Shown piece by piece: positions 1 through 7,398 of a stretch of 38,493 nucleotides of DNA. This DNA comes from a virus. The position numbers and the translations under genes were made by a program. Below the pieces are notes generated by a model. It saw only the letters and a list, made by a program, of their open reading frames with translations, did not search any database and was not told the DNA's origin. The stretch covers positions 1 to 38,493 of the IMG/VR virus record IMGVR_UViG_3300042450_000471; one strand, written 5' to 3'. How positions within the stretch are numbered: position 1 is the first letter of the stretch; the number at the start of each line of letters is the position of its first letter.

Positions 1-99
1 AGATTGCGGAGGTAGACTTAAAGAAGCACACATATGTCCATTCGTAGATGCTATAGGAATCGAACTAACTACTGATGGATTAAATGTTACTTCATCACT
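1..99 (+). repeat. 99-bp exact repeat of 35737-35835 (window ends overlap)
   Basis: The first 99 bases are identical to 35737-35835 and the first mismatch is at 100/35836. Beyond it the copies diverge. 99 is a standard de Bruijn k-mer size, so this looks like the overlap at an assembly-graph branch. Confidence 0.85.
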
Positions 100-463
100 A
101 TCTAAGAAGTATACTCAAGGTATGTCCTTTGTCTATAATGTAAATTGTGATAGAGAAAGTTGGTTATGTTCAATTGGTGGATTAATGGCTATGCCTTTAG
201 CATATGCTACTGCGGTAGAAATCTTTAACTATGCCTTGACCATCTCACCTAATCAGAGAGTCAATACTGCGGTATCTATTAACAAGGGTCAAAAAATATT
301 TGCAACTGCTGATGCTACTGAAGGATTGGTTGCTGCACGAGATATAGCACAATCAAGATACAATGATGAGTTAAGTGCAATGTTGACCAATATGAGACTG
401 CCTGATGATAGGCATTGTTTCGATTGCAATAAGAATTATAAATACGTAACTGCACTACCCTGA
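2..463 (+). CDS. Head/neck structural protein, C-terminal part (allele A)
   Basis: The reading frame is open from base 2 and matches the C-terminal half of the complete protein at 35153-36166, so the gene is cut by the window edge. Joined in frame to 35153-35736 it would give about 348 residues. It lies directly after the capsid gene on the circular map, so a capsid-associated or head-tail connection role is inferred; I recognise no domain. Cysteines are conserved in both copies (DCGG, HICPF, NCDRESWLC, HCFDCN), which suggests metal binding or disulfides. Against allele B it carries an insertion of about 11 residues near IFATADATEG. Most other differences are silent. Confidence 0.75.
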   Translation, partial: DCGGRLKEAHICPFVDAIGIELTTDGLNVTSSLSKKYTQGMSFVYNVNCDRESWLCSIGGLMAMPLAYATAVEIFNYALTISPNQRVNTAVSINKGQKIFATADATEGLVAARDIAQSRYNDELSAMLTNMRLPDDRHCFDCNKNYKYVTALP

Positions 464-1062
464 TGCCTACGATTAAGGAAATGAACGAACGAATGGATGC
501 ACTCAATAAAGAGTGGTTGACTAAGTTTGTACCTTTATACAAGGCTGGTTCAAACTTAAAGAGGGAAATGTATAAGAGGATATTTGGTGCTGGTAATAAG
601 GGTGGATTTAATACTGCTATGCAAGAATTACCTACCATAGGATATTCTACAAAACCTATATATGTTGACCCTAAGTCAGTTCGAAATGCACCAGCATCAT
701 TTAAGTTTGGTAAATCAACTACTGATTCAAAGGGTAAAAAAAAGAAAGGCAAACCTATCAAGTCATTATACTTTCCTGAAGGATATGCTCAGTTGAAATC
801 TAAGACATCTGCAAAATTACCTCTTCAGTTAAGTGGTAATCTTAAAGGTGGATTTTTTAAATCAGAGGTAGTTAAAGATGGTCTATCAGTTTCCGTAACA
901 TTACCTGATTCTGAAACATTAAAAGTAGAAGGATTACAATATGGTCACGGCACATTTCAAGGATATGGTGATATATTTTTACCCACAGAAATTGAAGAAA
1001 AGGAGTTCTTATTATTACACGGACAATTAGTTGTTGATGCTATAAATGAATATTTAAGATGA
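463..1062 (+). CDS. Putative neck / tail-completion protein (allele A)
   Basis: 199 residues, starting in a TGATG overlap with the upstream stop, so translation is probably coupled. The N-terminus is a short helical, basic stretch. The middle holds a Lys-rich segment (GKKKKGKP), then PLQLSGNLKGG, and a C-terminal part ending near IFLPTEIEEKEFLLL. That pattern (a SG.L segment followed by a proline-led C-terminal helix) recalls gp10-like or virion-morphogenesis tail-completion proteins, and its place between capsid and tail fibre fits. The family assignment is inference. The allele B counterpart is at 36166-36765 with the same length. Confidence 0.5.
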   Translation: MPTIKEMNERMDALNKEWLTKFVPLYKAGSNLKREMYKRIFGAGNKGGFNTAMQELPTIGYSTKPIYVDPKSVRNAPASFKFGKSTTDSKGKKKKGKPIKSLYFPEGYAQLKSKTSAKLPLQLSGNLKGGFFKSEVVKDGLSVSVTLPDSETLKVEGLQYGHGTFQGYGDIFLPTEIEEKEFLLLHGQLVVDAINEYLR

Positions 1063-1604
1063 ACATACTTAAAAGCATAATTGATAGACTTAATGAAAGG
1101 CTTTTAGTCACTAACATATTTGACCAAATCTACCCGATATGTGAAATCAATGCCAATGGATTAGAGAAGGCTTGGGTTCATTACATCGGCAATGGTCAGG
1201 CTGAGGTAGTAACTGATTTCGATGCATACAATGGCACTATCTTTTGGGCAAAGAATGGTAAGGTAAATATGTTCAAGTCAGACAATATTAAAGTTAAAAG
1301 TTGTGATGTTCTATATCAAACATTTATTCCTTTAACTGCTTATGTTGTAGTGAAAAAATCACATCTACCTTGTGACGATGCTTACTCTGAAGACTTCATT
1401 GCATCTCAAGTTATTAATGCACTTGCTGGATTTGATATTGAATTCAAAGAGCAGATGCATCTTATCACATTTGAGGTAGTGCCTAAGTCATATGACAATC
1501 AAGTAAAGACCTTAACATCAAACTATGAATATGCTACATTGACTATTGATTTTGATGTGACATTCCAAATTACAACTAACAATCCTTGTTTTACATACTG
1601 CTAA
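1059..1604 (+). CDS. Neck/tail-terminator-like protein of unknown family (allele A)
   Basis: 181 residues, starting in an ATGA overlap with the preceding gene. I do not recognise the family. The N-terminus is helical, followed by alternating hydrophobic strands (WVHYIGNGQAEVV, GTIFWAKNGKV). It is homologous to the first ~180 residues of the long open frame beginning at 36762, where this domain continues without a stop into a tail fibre. Here the gene stops after a Cys-containing tail (NPCFTYC) and separate adhesin genes follow. A small neck or tail-terminator protein that can serve as fibre attachment domain would explain both arrangements. Confidence 0.5.
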   Translation: MNILKSIIDRLNERLLVTNIFDQIYPICEINANGLEKAWVHYIGNGQAEVVTDFDAYNGTIFWAKNGKVNMFKSDNIKVKSCDVLYQTFIPLTAYVVVKKSHLPCDDAYSEDFIASQVINALAGFDIEFKEQMHLITFEVVPKSYDNQVKTLTSNYEYATLTIDFDVTFQITTNNPCFTYC

Positions 1605-1614
1605 AAACTAACCA

Positions 1615-2418
1615 ATGGCTGGAATAAAAGTTACCGAATTACCATCAATTGATACGCTTTCAAAAACAGATGTTACATATGTCATTGATTCAAATAATGA
1701 CACATCAAAAAAAGCAACCATTCAAAAAGTTGTTGATGCAGTTGACCAAATTCAAGGAGGTGACCCATTAGAAGGAACTCAAAGAAAAGTATCAGCAAAC
1801 TATGGAAATGATTTAATTTTAGTAAGTGGTCAATCGGGTTCGTTTAGTGGATTAGGATACTTAGATGATTACTCACCTAACTACAATGACAATTCTTTGA
1901 TAGCAAGAAAAGATGCACCAAAAGTTATAATTTCTAGTGACACACCTTGCGCTGAACAGGTTACTCCATTAAGAATTGGTGATATTTGGATAGATAAAGG
2001 CACAAATGAATTATATTATTCTGTTAACATTGATGATTGTGGGGGTTGGACTAAACTACCAAGTACACAAGGTTCTACTTGGTCACCTACTATTGTATCA
2101 CAAGCAGGTTCTTGTGGTAATATGGGTATTGTTAGAGCATATTATACAAGAGTAGGAAATATAGTATCTTGTAGTATACAAGGTGCAGGTGAATTCAATT
2201 TTATTAAAGGTATACAAGGATATATTGAAATTGATTACCCAATACCAACAACATCATATCAGCCTATTGGAGTAGGTCAATTGGCTAATACTGCAATTAA
2301 TTGTAATGTTTCAATGTTAGATGGTGAAGGCTTGACTGCTAAAATTCAATTCTTTTCAAATAGTCTAAATTTTGTATCATCATTATTTGCATTTACTTTT
2401 CAATACGAAATAAACTAA
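1615..2418 (+). CDS. Putative tail fibre / receptor-binding protein 1
   Basis: 267 residues. The N-terminal ~45 residues (MAGIKVTELP, then TYVIDSNNDTSKKATI) form a module shared with the next gene and typical of fibre N-termini in Bacteroidota phages. A middle motif (GYLDDYSPNYNDNSLI, then KDAPK) resembles a recurrent fibre segment. The C-terminal ~130 residues are Gly/Ser/Asn-rich and strand-like, as in adhesin tips. It lies between neck and lysozyme genes. Function is inferred from composition, motifs and position. It is absent from allele B as far as that allele extends. Confidence 0.55.
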   Translation: MAGIKVTELPSIDTLSKTDVTYVIDSNNDTSKKATIQKVVDAVDQIQGGDPLEGTQRKVSANYGNDLILVSGQSGSFSGLGYLDDYSPNYNDNSLIARKDAPKVIISSDTPCAEQVTPLRIGDIWIDKGTNELYYSVNIDDCGGWTKLPSTQGSTWSPTIVSQAGSCGNMGIVRAYYTRVGNIVSCSIQGAGEFNFIKGIQGYIEIDYPIPTTSYQPIGVGQLANTAINCNVSMLDGEGLTAKIQFFSNSLNFVSSLFAFTFQYEIN

Positions 2419-2429
2419 TACTAAACATT

Positions 2430-3257
2430 ATGGCAGGAATTAAGATTACAGAATTGCCTCCAATTGGCACTCTTGAAAAAACAGATTTAACGTATGTTGT
2501 AGATGTAACAAATGATACATCTAAACAAGCAGAAATACAAAATATTATTGATGTAGTAGACCAATTAAGTATTACTGATGTAGATGGTCAAGCAATAATA
2601 ATAGCAGAAGATTCAAGTGCTATAAAAGTACAAGGGGGAAATGCTGCATTTAGAGGACTATATTACCGAAACGATTACTCTGCGAATTATTCACCATTAA
2701 GTTTAATTACAAGAGCAGATGCACCGAAGATTTTTGCGCTAAATGACAAGCCGACAAATACGGGTACAATAGCGCAAAATTATGGAGATAGTTACTTGAA
2801 TATAGCAACGGGAGAATACTACTATTCAACGGGAATTACAAACTCTAGTGAATGGCAATTGATAAGTATTAATCCTACTACAGGAAGTTTCTATATACCT
2901 ACAATATTTACTCCTGCACCAGCAGCACCAATATCATTTGGAAAATTCTTTGTAACTAAAAATGGCAAAATTATAAATGCTAAAGGAATAGTATCAATTA
3001 CATTCGGTGGTGCATATGCGCATACACAAACATTTCAATTTTCAATTCCCTATCTTGGTCTTGCAAGTATTAGTGAATTAGTAGGTGGTGTTTCGGGGTT
3101 TGGGTTCACAACTATCAATCATAGAATTAATCATACTGAACTTAAAGGAGGGTTAAATTTTTCAACAACTGAATGCGCTGAATTGAGCATTGAAGTTGAT
3201 AATAATTTAAATGGTGCTTGTTCATTTACTCTTGACTTTACTTACGAATTATCATAA
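2430..3257 (+). CDS. Putative tail fibre / receptor-binding protein 2 (paralogue)
   Basis: 275 residues. It is a tandem paralogue of the gene just upstream: the N-terminus (MAGIKITELPPIGTLEKTD, then YVVDVTNDTSKQA) is nearly superimposable, and the DYSANYSPLSLI segment followed by ADAPK recurs. The C-terminal ~110 residues differ completely between the two, which is expected if they bind different receptors. The stop overlaps the lysozyme ATG (ATAATGA). The duplicated anchor with divergent tips argues for adhesin diversification after duplication. Confidence 0.55.
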   Translation: MAGIKITELPPIGTLEKTDLTYVVDVTNDTSKQAEIQNIIDVVDQLSITDVDGQAIIIAEDSSAIKVQGGNAAFRGLYYRNDYSANYSPLSLITRADAPKIFALNDKPTNTGTIAQNYGDSYLNIATGEYYYSTGITNSSEWQLISINPTTGSFYIPTIFTPAPAAPISFGKFFVTKNGKIINAKGIVSITFGGAYAHTQTFQFSIPYLGLASISELVGGVSGFGFTTINHRINHTELKGGLNFSTTECAELSIEVDNNLNGACSFTLDFTYELS

Positions 3258-3715
3258 TGAATATTAGCAAGAGCGGTATTCAATTAATCAAAGACTTTGA
3301 AGGTCTTAGATTGAATGCATACAGGTGTAGTGCCAATGTGCCTACCATTGGGTATGGTTCGTGCTTTTATCCCGACAAAACCAATGTAAAAATGGGTGAT
3401 GTGTTACGAGATAAGGATGAAGCAGAGGTGCTATTGATAAACACCCTTGAGGACTACGATATCTATGTGAGTAAGTATACCAAATCAGTCAAATTAACCC
3501 AATACCAATTTGATGCTCTTGTATCATTTGCTTATAACGTTGGCTTGGGAAACCTTTCTAAGTCTACCTTGCTGAAGATGGTACTTGCTAACCCAAATGA
3601 CCCTAAGATATCAGCAGAATTCTTAAAATGGAATAAGGCTGGAGGTAAAGCCTTGCAAGGTTTAACCAAAAGAAGAACAAAAGAAGCCGAACATTACTTC
3701 AAGAAGGTCGTATAG
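3257..3715 (+). CDS. Phage lysozyme (endolysin), GH24 / T4-lysozyme family
   Basis: 152 residues, normal for the family. It cleaves the glycan strand of peptidoglycan at lysis. The signature FEGLRLNAY is followed by PTIGYG and later LVSFAYNVG and RRTKEAE. The predicted catalytic Glu is E15 (DFEG); T30 lies 15 residues later as in T4 lysozyme. The intermediate position is C24 where T4 has Asp20, a Cys variant also tolerated in this family. There is no signal peptide or membrane anchor, so export should depend on a holin, and a two-helix holin candidate follows immediately. Confidence 0.93.
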   Translation: MNISKSGIQLIKDFEGLRLNAYRCSANVPTIGYGSCFYPDKTNVKMGDVLRDKDEAEVLLINTLEDYDIYVSKYTKSVKLTQYQFDALVSFAYNVGLGNLSKSTLLKMVLANPNDPKISAEFLKWNKAGGKALQGLTKRRTKEAEHYFKKVV

Positions 3716-3721
3716 TGATGT

Positions 3722-3931
3722 ATGGCTATCGACCCTAAGAAATTCAAACAAATAGCTGACTTACTTATGGTGTATTGGCATTTGACAATAGGCTCTCTTG
3801 TATCTGTAGTTGGATTTTGGCTATTCTTTACCAAGAAGATAGATAAGGAATCATTCGCCTACATAATTGGTGCAGTTATGACTTTAAAGTGGGTGTGGAA
3901 ACCAACTGAGAAGGGAGGTAACAATGGTTGA
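3722..3931 (+). CDS. Putative holin
   Basis: 69 residues with two hydrophobic helices (about residues 19-36, HLTIGSLVSVVGFWLFF, and about 45-58, AYIIGAVMTLKWVW) separated by a short charged loop, plus a charged C-terminus. Size, topology and place immediately 3' of the lysozyme fit a small class II-like holin that would release the endolysin through the inner membrane. There is no sequence signature that proves this. The end overlaps the next gene by 8 bases. Confidence 0.65.
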   Translation: MAIDPKKFKQIADLLMVYWHLTIGSLVSVVGFWLFFTKKIDKESFAYIIGAVMTLKWVWKPTEKGGNNG

Positions 3932-4433
3932 TGGGGTAAGAGACACGATTTACACACACACATTAGACAAAGTATGTGTTATTGGTGCAACTTGTAAGAT
4001 TCATAACCACGTTTTGAAAGAAATTGTGGGTACACCTGAGCCGTTTACCTTTATCAATCACTATATGGGTGACACATCTATGTTTATTTATCAAAATCAA
4101 TGGGGTGAGGTACTATATGTTGATGAATTATTGACTAATTTTGAGGCAAATGATGAGGTAGAAGTTGAACCATCACTATCTATACCATTTCGTGCATCAG
4201 ATACCATTCAACCTTGTGATGCTAAGTGGTTAATTCGTGGTGAAAAGTTGAATCTTAAACCGATTATTTCACATAAAACTGAATTAACTATGAATCAACC
4301 TTACCAATATAGTGATTTATCAAACTCAATTGTTATGATGTTGATGCTATTAGCCACATCAATATGGCTATATAGAAGTACATTCTATTGGCTTGAGATG
4401 ATTCGTAAGATTAACAAGATAGTTAGGAGTTAG
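3924..4433 (+). CDS. Unknown protein with C-terminal membrane segment
   Basis: 169 residues, not recognised. The first ~125 residues are soluble-looking with two Cys near the start (CVIGATC). A single strongly hydrophobic segment follows at about 133-150 (IVMMLMLLATSIWLY) and then a basic tail (RKINKIVRS). This predicts a tail-anchored inner-membrane protein. It sits between the holin candidate and the histidine-kinase-like gene, so it may belong to the lysis or host-envelope module. No function is assigned. Confidence 0.6.
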   Translation: MVDGVRDTIYTHTLDKVCVIGATCKIHNHVLKEIVGTPEPFTFINHYMGDTSMFIYQNQWGEVLYVDELLTNFEANDEVEVEPSLSIPFRASDTIQPCDAKWLIRGEKLNLKPIISHKTELTMNQPYQYSDLSNSIVMMLMLLATSIWLYRSTFYWLEMIRKINKIVRS

Positions 4434-4436
4434 TCT

Positions 4437-5006
4437 ATGTCTACTCAATACATCTTAGCTAACTCTATTGACTTGTTGTATGTGGTATCTGATTATCAAG
4501 GTAGCATAGTTAGTTCTAATGACCTCTTCAAAGAGTATTCCAGCCACATCAAACCTAAGAAGGTAAGTGATATCATTACTGATGATAGTGAACTTGATGA
4601 TTATGTTGAATCAGTTAAGAGAGCAATTGAGATATCACCTAATCCAGTTCGAATCTATGCAAGGACTAAGCAGAAGAATAGTGGGTTAAGATGGGTGTTG
4701 TGGAATTGCTATGCCATACTTGGTAGTCTTCACTTCATAGGATTCCAAATTACTGATGTTACATCAATCACCAGCCACGAACACGAGAAGCAAAAGCAGT
4801 TACTGGAGGAGTTTAGATTTATGCTTAGTCACGAACTAAGGCAGCCTTTAACATCAGTTGCTGGAGTGGTTAAGTTGCTGCTTGATAAAGAGGGTAAGAT
4901 GGATGATTCAGAGCAGACTGAACTACTAAAGATGGTTGATGATTCTATGAAGAGACTTGATGAATCAATTCACTTACTTGTTAAGAAAGCAACAAGGCAG
5001 TTATGA
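4437..5006 (+). CDS. PAS + HisKA (DHp) histidine-kinase fragment without ATPase domain
   Basis: 189 residues. Residues ~5-110 look like a PAS sensory domain (hydrophobic strands, RIYARTKQKNSGLRW, then FIGFQITDVT), followed by a helical linker. Residues ~118-185 form a classic DHp dimerisation/phosphoacceptor domain with an H-box, FMLSHELRQPLTS, where His132 is the expected phosphorylation site. A helical hairpin follows, and the protein ends at RQL with no HATPase (N, G1, F, G2 boxes). The next gene starts in an ATGA overlap and is unrelated, so this is not a frameshifted full kinase. It may act as a phosphoacceptor, a heterodimer partner or a decoy for host two-component signalling; that role is inference. 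Confidence 0.8.
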   Translation: MSTQYILANSIDLLYVVSDYQGSIVSSNDLFKEYSSHIKPKKVSDIITDDSELDDYVESVKRAIEISPNPVRIYARTKQKNSGLRWVLWNCYAILGSLHFIGFQITDVTSITSHEHEKQKQLLEEFRFMLSHELRQPLTSVAGVVKLLLDKEGKMDDSEQTELLKMVDDSMKRLDESIHLLVKKATRQL

Positions 5007-5203
5007 GAGAATGTACTTTACCTATGGATGAGGAGGAGGCTGACGAAAGACTTCTTATTGTGGTAAAGCACTATGTGACTGAGAGACAAATGCCAATATA
5101 CGTGGCTAAGAATGTACTAAGAAGTAATCTAAGAGATAAGTCTTGCTTTGAAATTAAGTGGGAAAAATTCATTAAGTTAATTGGAGGATATGCCACAAGA
5201 TAA
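5003..5203 (+). CDS. Unknown small protein
   Basis: 66 residues, starting in an ATGA overlap with the kinase fragment. The N-terminus is acidic (MDEEEADE) and the remainder basic and helical. No recognised domain and no membrane segment. It overlaps the start of the next gene. Tight coupling suggests co-expression with the kinase fragment and the membrane protein downstream. Confidence 0.55.
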   Translation: MRECTLPMDEEEADERLLIVVKHYVTERQMPIYVAKNVLRSNLRDKSCFEIKWEKFIKLIGGYATR

Positions 5204-5867
5204 GTTTGATTCATTGGATAAGGTTCTTATGATAGTTGGTGGTTTGGTTATGCTGCTTATCTTCATTCATACTTGTGGGTCTAATGGTCAACTTACCATT
5301 GACTATCGTAAGATGAAAGAAGAGGTAGAGAGTTATAAGGTGCAGCACTTAGCAGATTCAAGTCAATTGATAAGTCAGGCAGTCAACTATCAATATGAGA
5401 TTGATTCAAGGGATATGGCAATTAAGTTGTTAGCCATTCGCAATCCTAAAGAGGTAGTCAAGATTAAGTATAAGACCATCGTTAAAACCAAGATTCAACT
5501 TGCTGAACCTATCACAATTGATTCAACCAATTACATTAAGCTACCACTTGAATTCTCAGATTATAATGATTGGTATTCGATTGATGGAAAAATTGACTCC
5601 ATAGGAAGCCTTGTAATAGACTCAATCGTGTCAAGTGGTACTTTGACATATTCTGTGGGGGATACTCTCAGAGATGGTCTTATTAATAGGTTAATGAGGA
5701 AATCAGATATTGTTGTGAGATTGCACATTGATAATCCAACTATGTCAATAAGCAACCTATCAAACATTTACGTTAAGAAGGAAACCAAGTGGTATGAATC
5801 TACTGCATTCAAGGTAGGTGTAGGTGTTCTATTGGGCATTGGATTGACCAGCCAAATAAGTAAGTAG
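5190..5867 (+). CDS. Bitopic membrane protein, spanin-like by layout
   Basis: About 225 residues. I chose the ATG at 5190 (MPQDKFDSLDKV) over an in-frame TTG at 5181. An N-terminal transmembrane helix (VLMIVGGLVMLLIFIHTCG) is followed by a charged, helical periplasmic-type region (about 35-90) and a mixed domain. A second hydrophobic stretch lies at the C-terminus (KVGVGVLLGIGL). This layout, with its place at the end of the lysis region, suggests a spanin-like or envelope-spanning role, but no signature confirms it. It is the last gene before the inverted repeat at 5872-5900. Confidence 0.5.
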   Translation: MPQDKFDSLDKVLMIVGGLVMLLIFIHTCGSNGQLTIDYRKMKEEVESYKVQHLADSSQLISQAVNYQYEIDSRDMAIKLLAIRNPKEVVKIKYKTIVKTKIQLAEPITIDSTNYIKLPLEFSDYNDWYSIDGKIDSIGSLVIDSIVSSGTLTYSVGDTLRDGLINRLMRKSDIVVRLHIDNPTMSISNLSNIYVKKETKWYESTAFKVGVGVLLGIGLTSQISK

Positions 5868-5871
5868 GAAA

Positions 5872-5900
5872 TTAGTAGGAAAAAAATCAATTCCTACTAA
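5872..5900. terminator. Inverted repeat closing the lysis operon
   Basis: A 10-bp perfect stem (TTAGTAGGAA / TTCCTACTAA) with a 9-nt loop lies 4 bases after the last lysis gene. There is no T-run downstream on the + strand, so it is either a weak terminator or an mRNA 3'-end stabiliser. Confidence 0.55.
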
Positions 5901-5962
5901 ACACAAAATCAATCAGTTGCGAAAGGTGACTAAAAATAATTTTGATTTATTTGATTGGAGTA

Positions 5963-5992
5963 TTGCAGATTCAAAATATAAATATACATTTG
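5963..5992 (+). promoter_or_regulatory. Bacteroidota-type promoter for the early gene block
   Basis: TTG at 5963-5965, 19 nt, then TACATTTG at 5985-5992, a perfect match to the TAnnTTTG -7 consensus. The first gene start follows 48 nt later. The block ATTCAAAATATA and the downstream TTTGCCAATCAATCA recur almost unchanged upstream of the gene at 12773. Confidence 0.7.
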
Positions 5993-6040
5993 CCAATCAA
6001 TCAGTCACACATTTTTTACTTACTTTTTTACTTACTTATT

Positions 6041-6235
6041 ATGAAAATCACAAACGCAACACTAAGAACCTACAGATTCAGAGAAACTGCTACAACGTAC
6101 ATCTTCTTTAATACTGCTAACATTAACATTGAACTAAATAAAATTGATGGTTCATTCGTAGATGGTAATGTTATGAATAATGAAGATACTCAGAAGTTAT
6201 TCAGAGCATTGTACAAATGCCTTAAAAGTAAATAA
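6041..6235 (+). CDS. Unknown small early protein
   Basis: 64 residues (MKITNATLRTYRF...). The ATG at 6041 was chosen because it follows a T/A-rich leader after the promoter; in-frame upstream extension would run back through the promoter. Predicted mostly strand-like with a basic C-terminus. No family recognised. First gene of the early block and followed by a hairpin. Confidence 0.6.
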   Translation: MKITNATLRTYRFRETATTYIFFNTANINIELNKIDGSFVDGNVMNNEDTQKLFRALYKCLKSK

Positions 6236-6242
6236 TCAATCA

Positions 6243-6267
6243 GGGAGACTTAGGTCTCCCTATTTTC
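6243..6267 (+). terminator. Intergenic hairpin
   Basis: GGGAGAC / GTCTCCC 7-bp stem (6243-6249, 6254-6260) with a 4-nt loop followed by TATTTTCATTTT. Terminator-like; it precedes the next gene by about 40 nt. Confidence 0.6.
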
Positions 6268-6307
6268 ATTTTAATCAATCAATCTCTTACTTAATCAATC
6301 AATCGTT

Positions 6308-6568
6308 ATGAAACCATTAAAATACACAACTGGACAATGGATTATCAACAAGGATAATTCAATCTCTACAAACTCATTTGATAAGGTATTAATTGCACAA
6401 GTTTGCAGCGCAAATAATAATGAGCAAGAACAGATAGCAAATGCTAAATTGATAGCAGCAGCACCTGAGTTATTAGAGGCTTGTATTAAAGCATATAATT
6501 ATATGGCTACATCACCATTAACTGCAATGGAGTTATTAGAGAAAGCAATTTTAAAAGCAACTAAATAA
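6308..6568 (+). CDS. Small conserved phage protein with AAPELLEAC motif
   Basis: 86 residues. The segment NAKLIAAAPELLEACIKA is a signature I associate with a widespread family of uncharacterised phage accessory proteins. The N-terminus is strand-like with a Trp (GQWIINKDNS) and the C-terminus is helical. The leader contains two AATCAATCAATC tracts instead of a Shine-Dalgarno. Function unknown. Confidence 0.7.
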   Translation: MKPLKYTTGQWIINKDNSISTNSFDKVLIAQVCSANNNEQEQIANAKLIAAAPELLEACIKAYNYMATSPLTAMELLEKAILKATK

Positions 6569-6614
6569 TCATTTTAATCAATCAATCTTTTACTTACATA
6601 CTCAATCAAATTTT

Positions 6615-7160
6615 ATGAAAACTCAAACTTCACAATCAGAAACATCACAATACATCCAATGGACTGCTGAGACCAAAATCTCTAAGCAATTTAAGTCACT
6701 TGATGAATTTGCAAATTCAGACTATCTATCAATCCACGCAGAGAATTTTGGATATAGCCATTTAGTTGAACGTGAAATATCAAGATGGTCAAAGTATAAA
6801 GTTCACAATGTATTTATTGTTGATGCTGATGTTGAATACAACTATGGTCTTGACTTCAAGATGTACATTCACTATACTGCTGATGGTATCAACTTCTTTA
6901 AAGAATTAACTATTGGGTCATCAGCAATTACATCAGCACCACTCATTAGAGTTATGCTTACAAACAAGAGACCAGTTGGATTCGATTTGAGAAACCTTAA
7001 TAATAATTCTGAAGAGTTAATGATTGAGTGGTTTACCAATATGAAAAATGATATCTACGAGTCATTCTGCTTTTCAACTAATGCATTCTACAATAAGGGT
7101 AGAGAGTATCGTCAAGAACTTCGTAAGTTATCTCAGTCAAGTATATTCATTTTTGCCTAA
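6615..7160 (+). CDS. Unknown early protein
   Basis: 181 residues with no recognised domain. Mixed alpha/beta composition: aromatic-rich middle (VDADVEYNYGLDFKMYIHY) and basic C-terminal helix (KGREYRQELRKLSQ). No membrane segments. It is flanked upstream by an AATC tract and downstream by a hairpin, as are its neighbours, so it belongs to the same early cassette series. Confidence 0.6.
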   Translation: MKTQTSQSETSQYIQWTAETKISKQFKSLDEFANSDYLSIHAENFGYSHLVEREISRWSKYKVHNVFIVDADVEYNYGLDFKMYIHYTADGINFFKELTIGSSAITSAPLIRVMLTNKRPVGFDLRNLNNNSEELMIEWFTNMKNDIYESFCFSTNAFYNKGREYRQELRKLSQSSIFIFA

Positions 7161-7168
7161 CCAATAAA

Positions 7169-7196
7169 GGGAGGCTAAGACCTCCCACTTTTTTTA
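7169..7196 (+). terminator. Intergenic hairpin with T-run
   Basis: GGGAGG / CCTCCC stem (7169-7174, 7181-7186) followed by a T-rich tract (CACTTTTTTTAC). Good intrinsic-terminator form. Confidence 0.65.
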
Positions 7197-7218
7197 CTCA
7201 ATCCCTAAAAAAATCACA

Positions 7219-7374
7219 ATGACATTAAGCAGATTTATTCAAAGACTACAATGGATTGCACCTAACTCTCCAAAAGTTAAAAGTTTGGTTTTAGAACTAA
7301 ACCTAATTTTAAAAACTAAAGGCAATATTGAAATTGACCTTGACGATATATACAAAATTTCAAAATCAATTTAA
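7219..7374 (+). CDS. Unknown 51-residue protein
   Basis: A short frame from ATG 7219 to TAA 7374 encoding MTLSRFIQRLQWIAPNSPK onwards, ending DIYKISKSI. It fills the gap between the hairpin at 7169 and the next gene and has coding-like composition (amphipathic helix, acidic LDDIYKI end). The leader is the usual A-rich, SD-less type. No function assigned. Confidence 0.5.
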   Translation: MTLSRFIQRLQWIAPNSPKVKSLVLELNLILKTKGNIEIDLDDIYKISKSI

Positions 7375-7398
7375 TCAAACAATCTAAATTCATATAAT

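Noticed and set aside
1-1604. True tandem duplication or direct terminal repeat
   Set aside because: A terminal repeat should be identical over its length and an ordinary duplication would not have an exact 99-nt match ending at a variant; divergence with mostly silent changes fits strain alleles better.
5917-6111. 64-codon frame starting at 5917
   Set aside because: It runs through the promoter and leader of the gene at 6041 in another frame, and its Asn/Lys/Leu composition looks like translated AT-rich leader.
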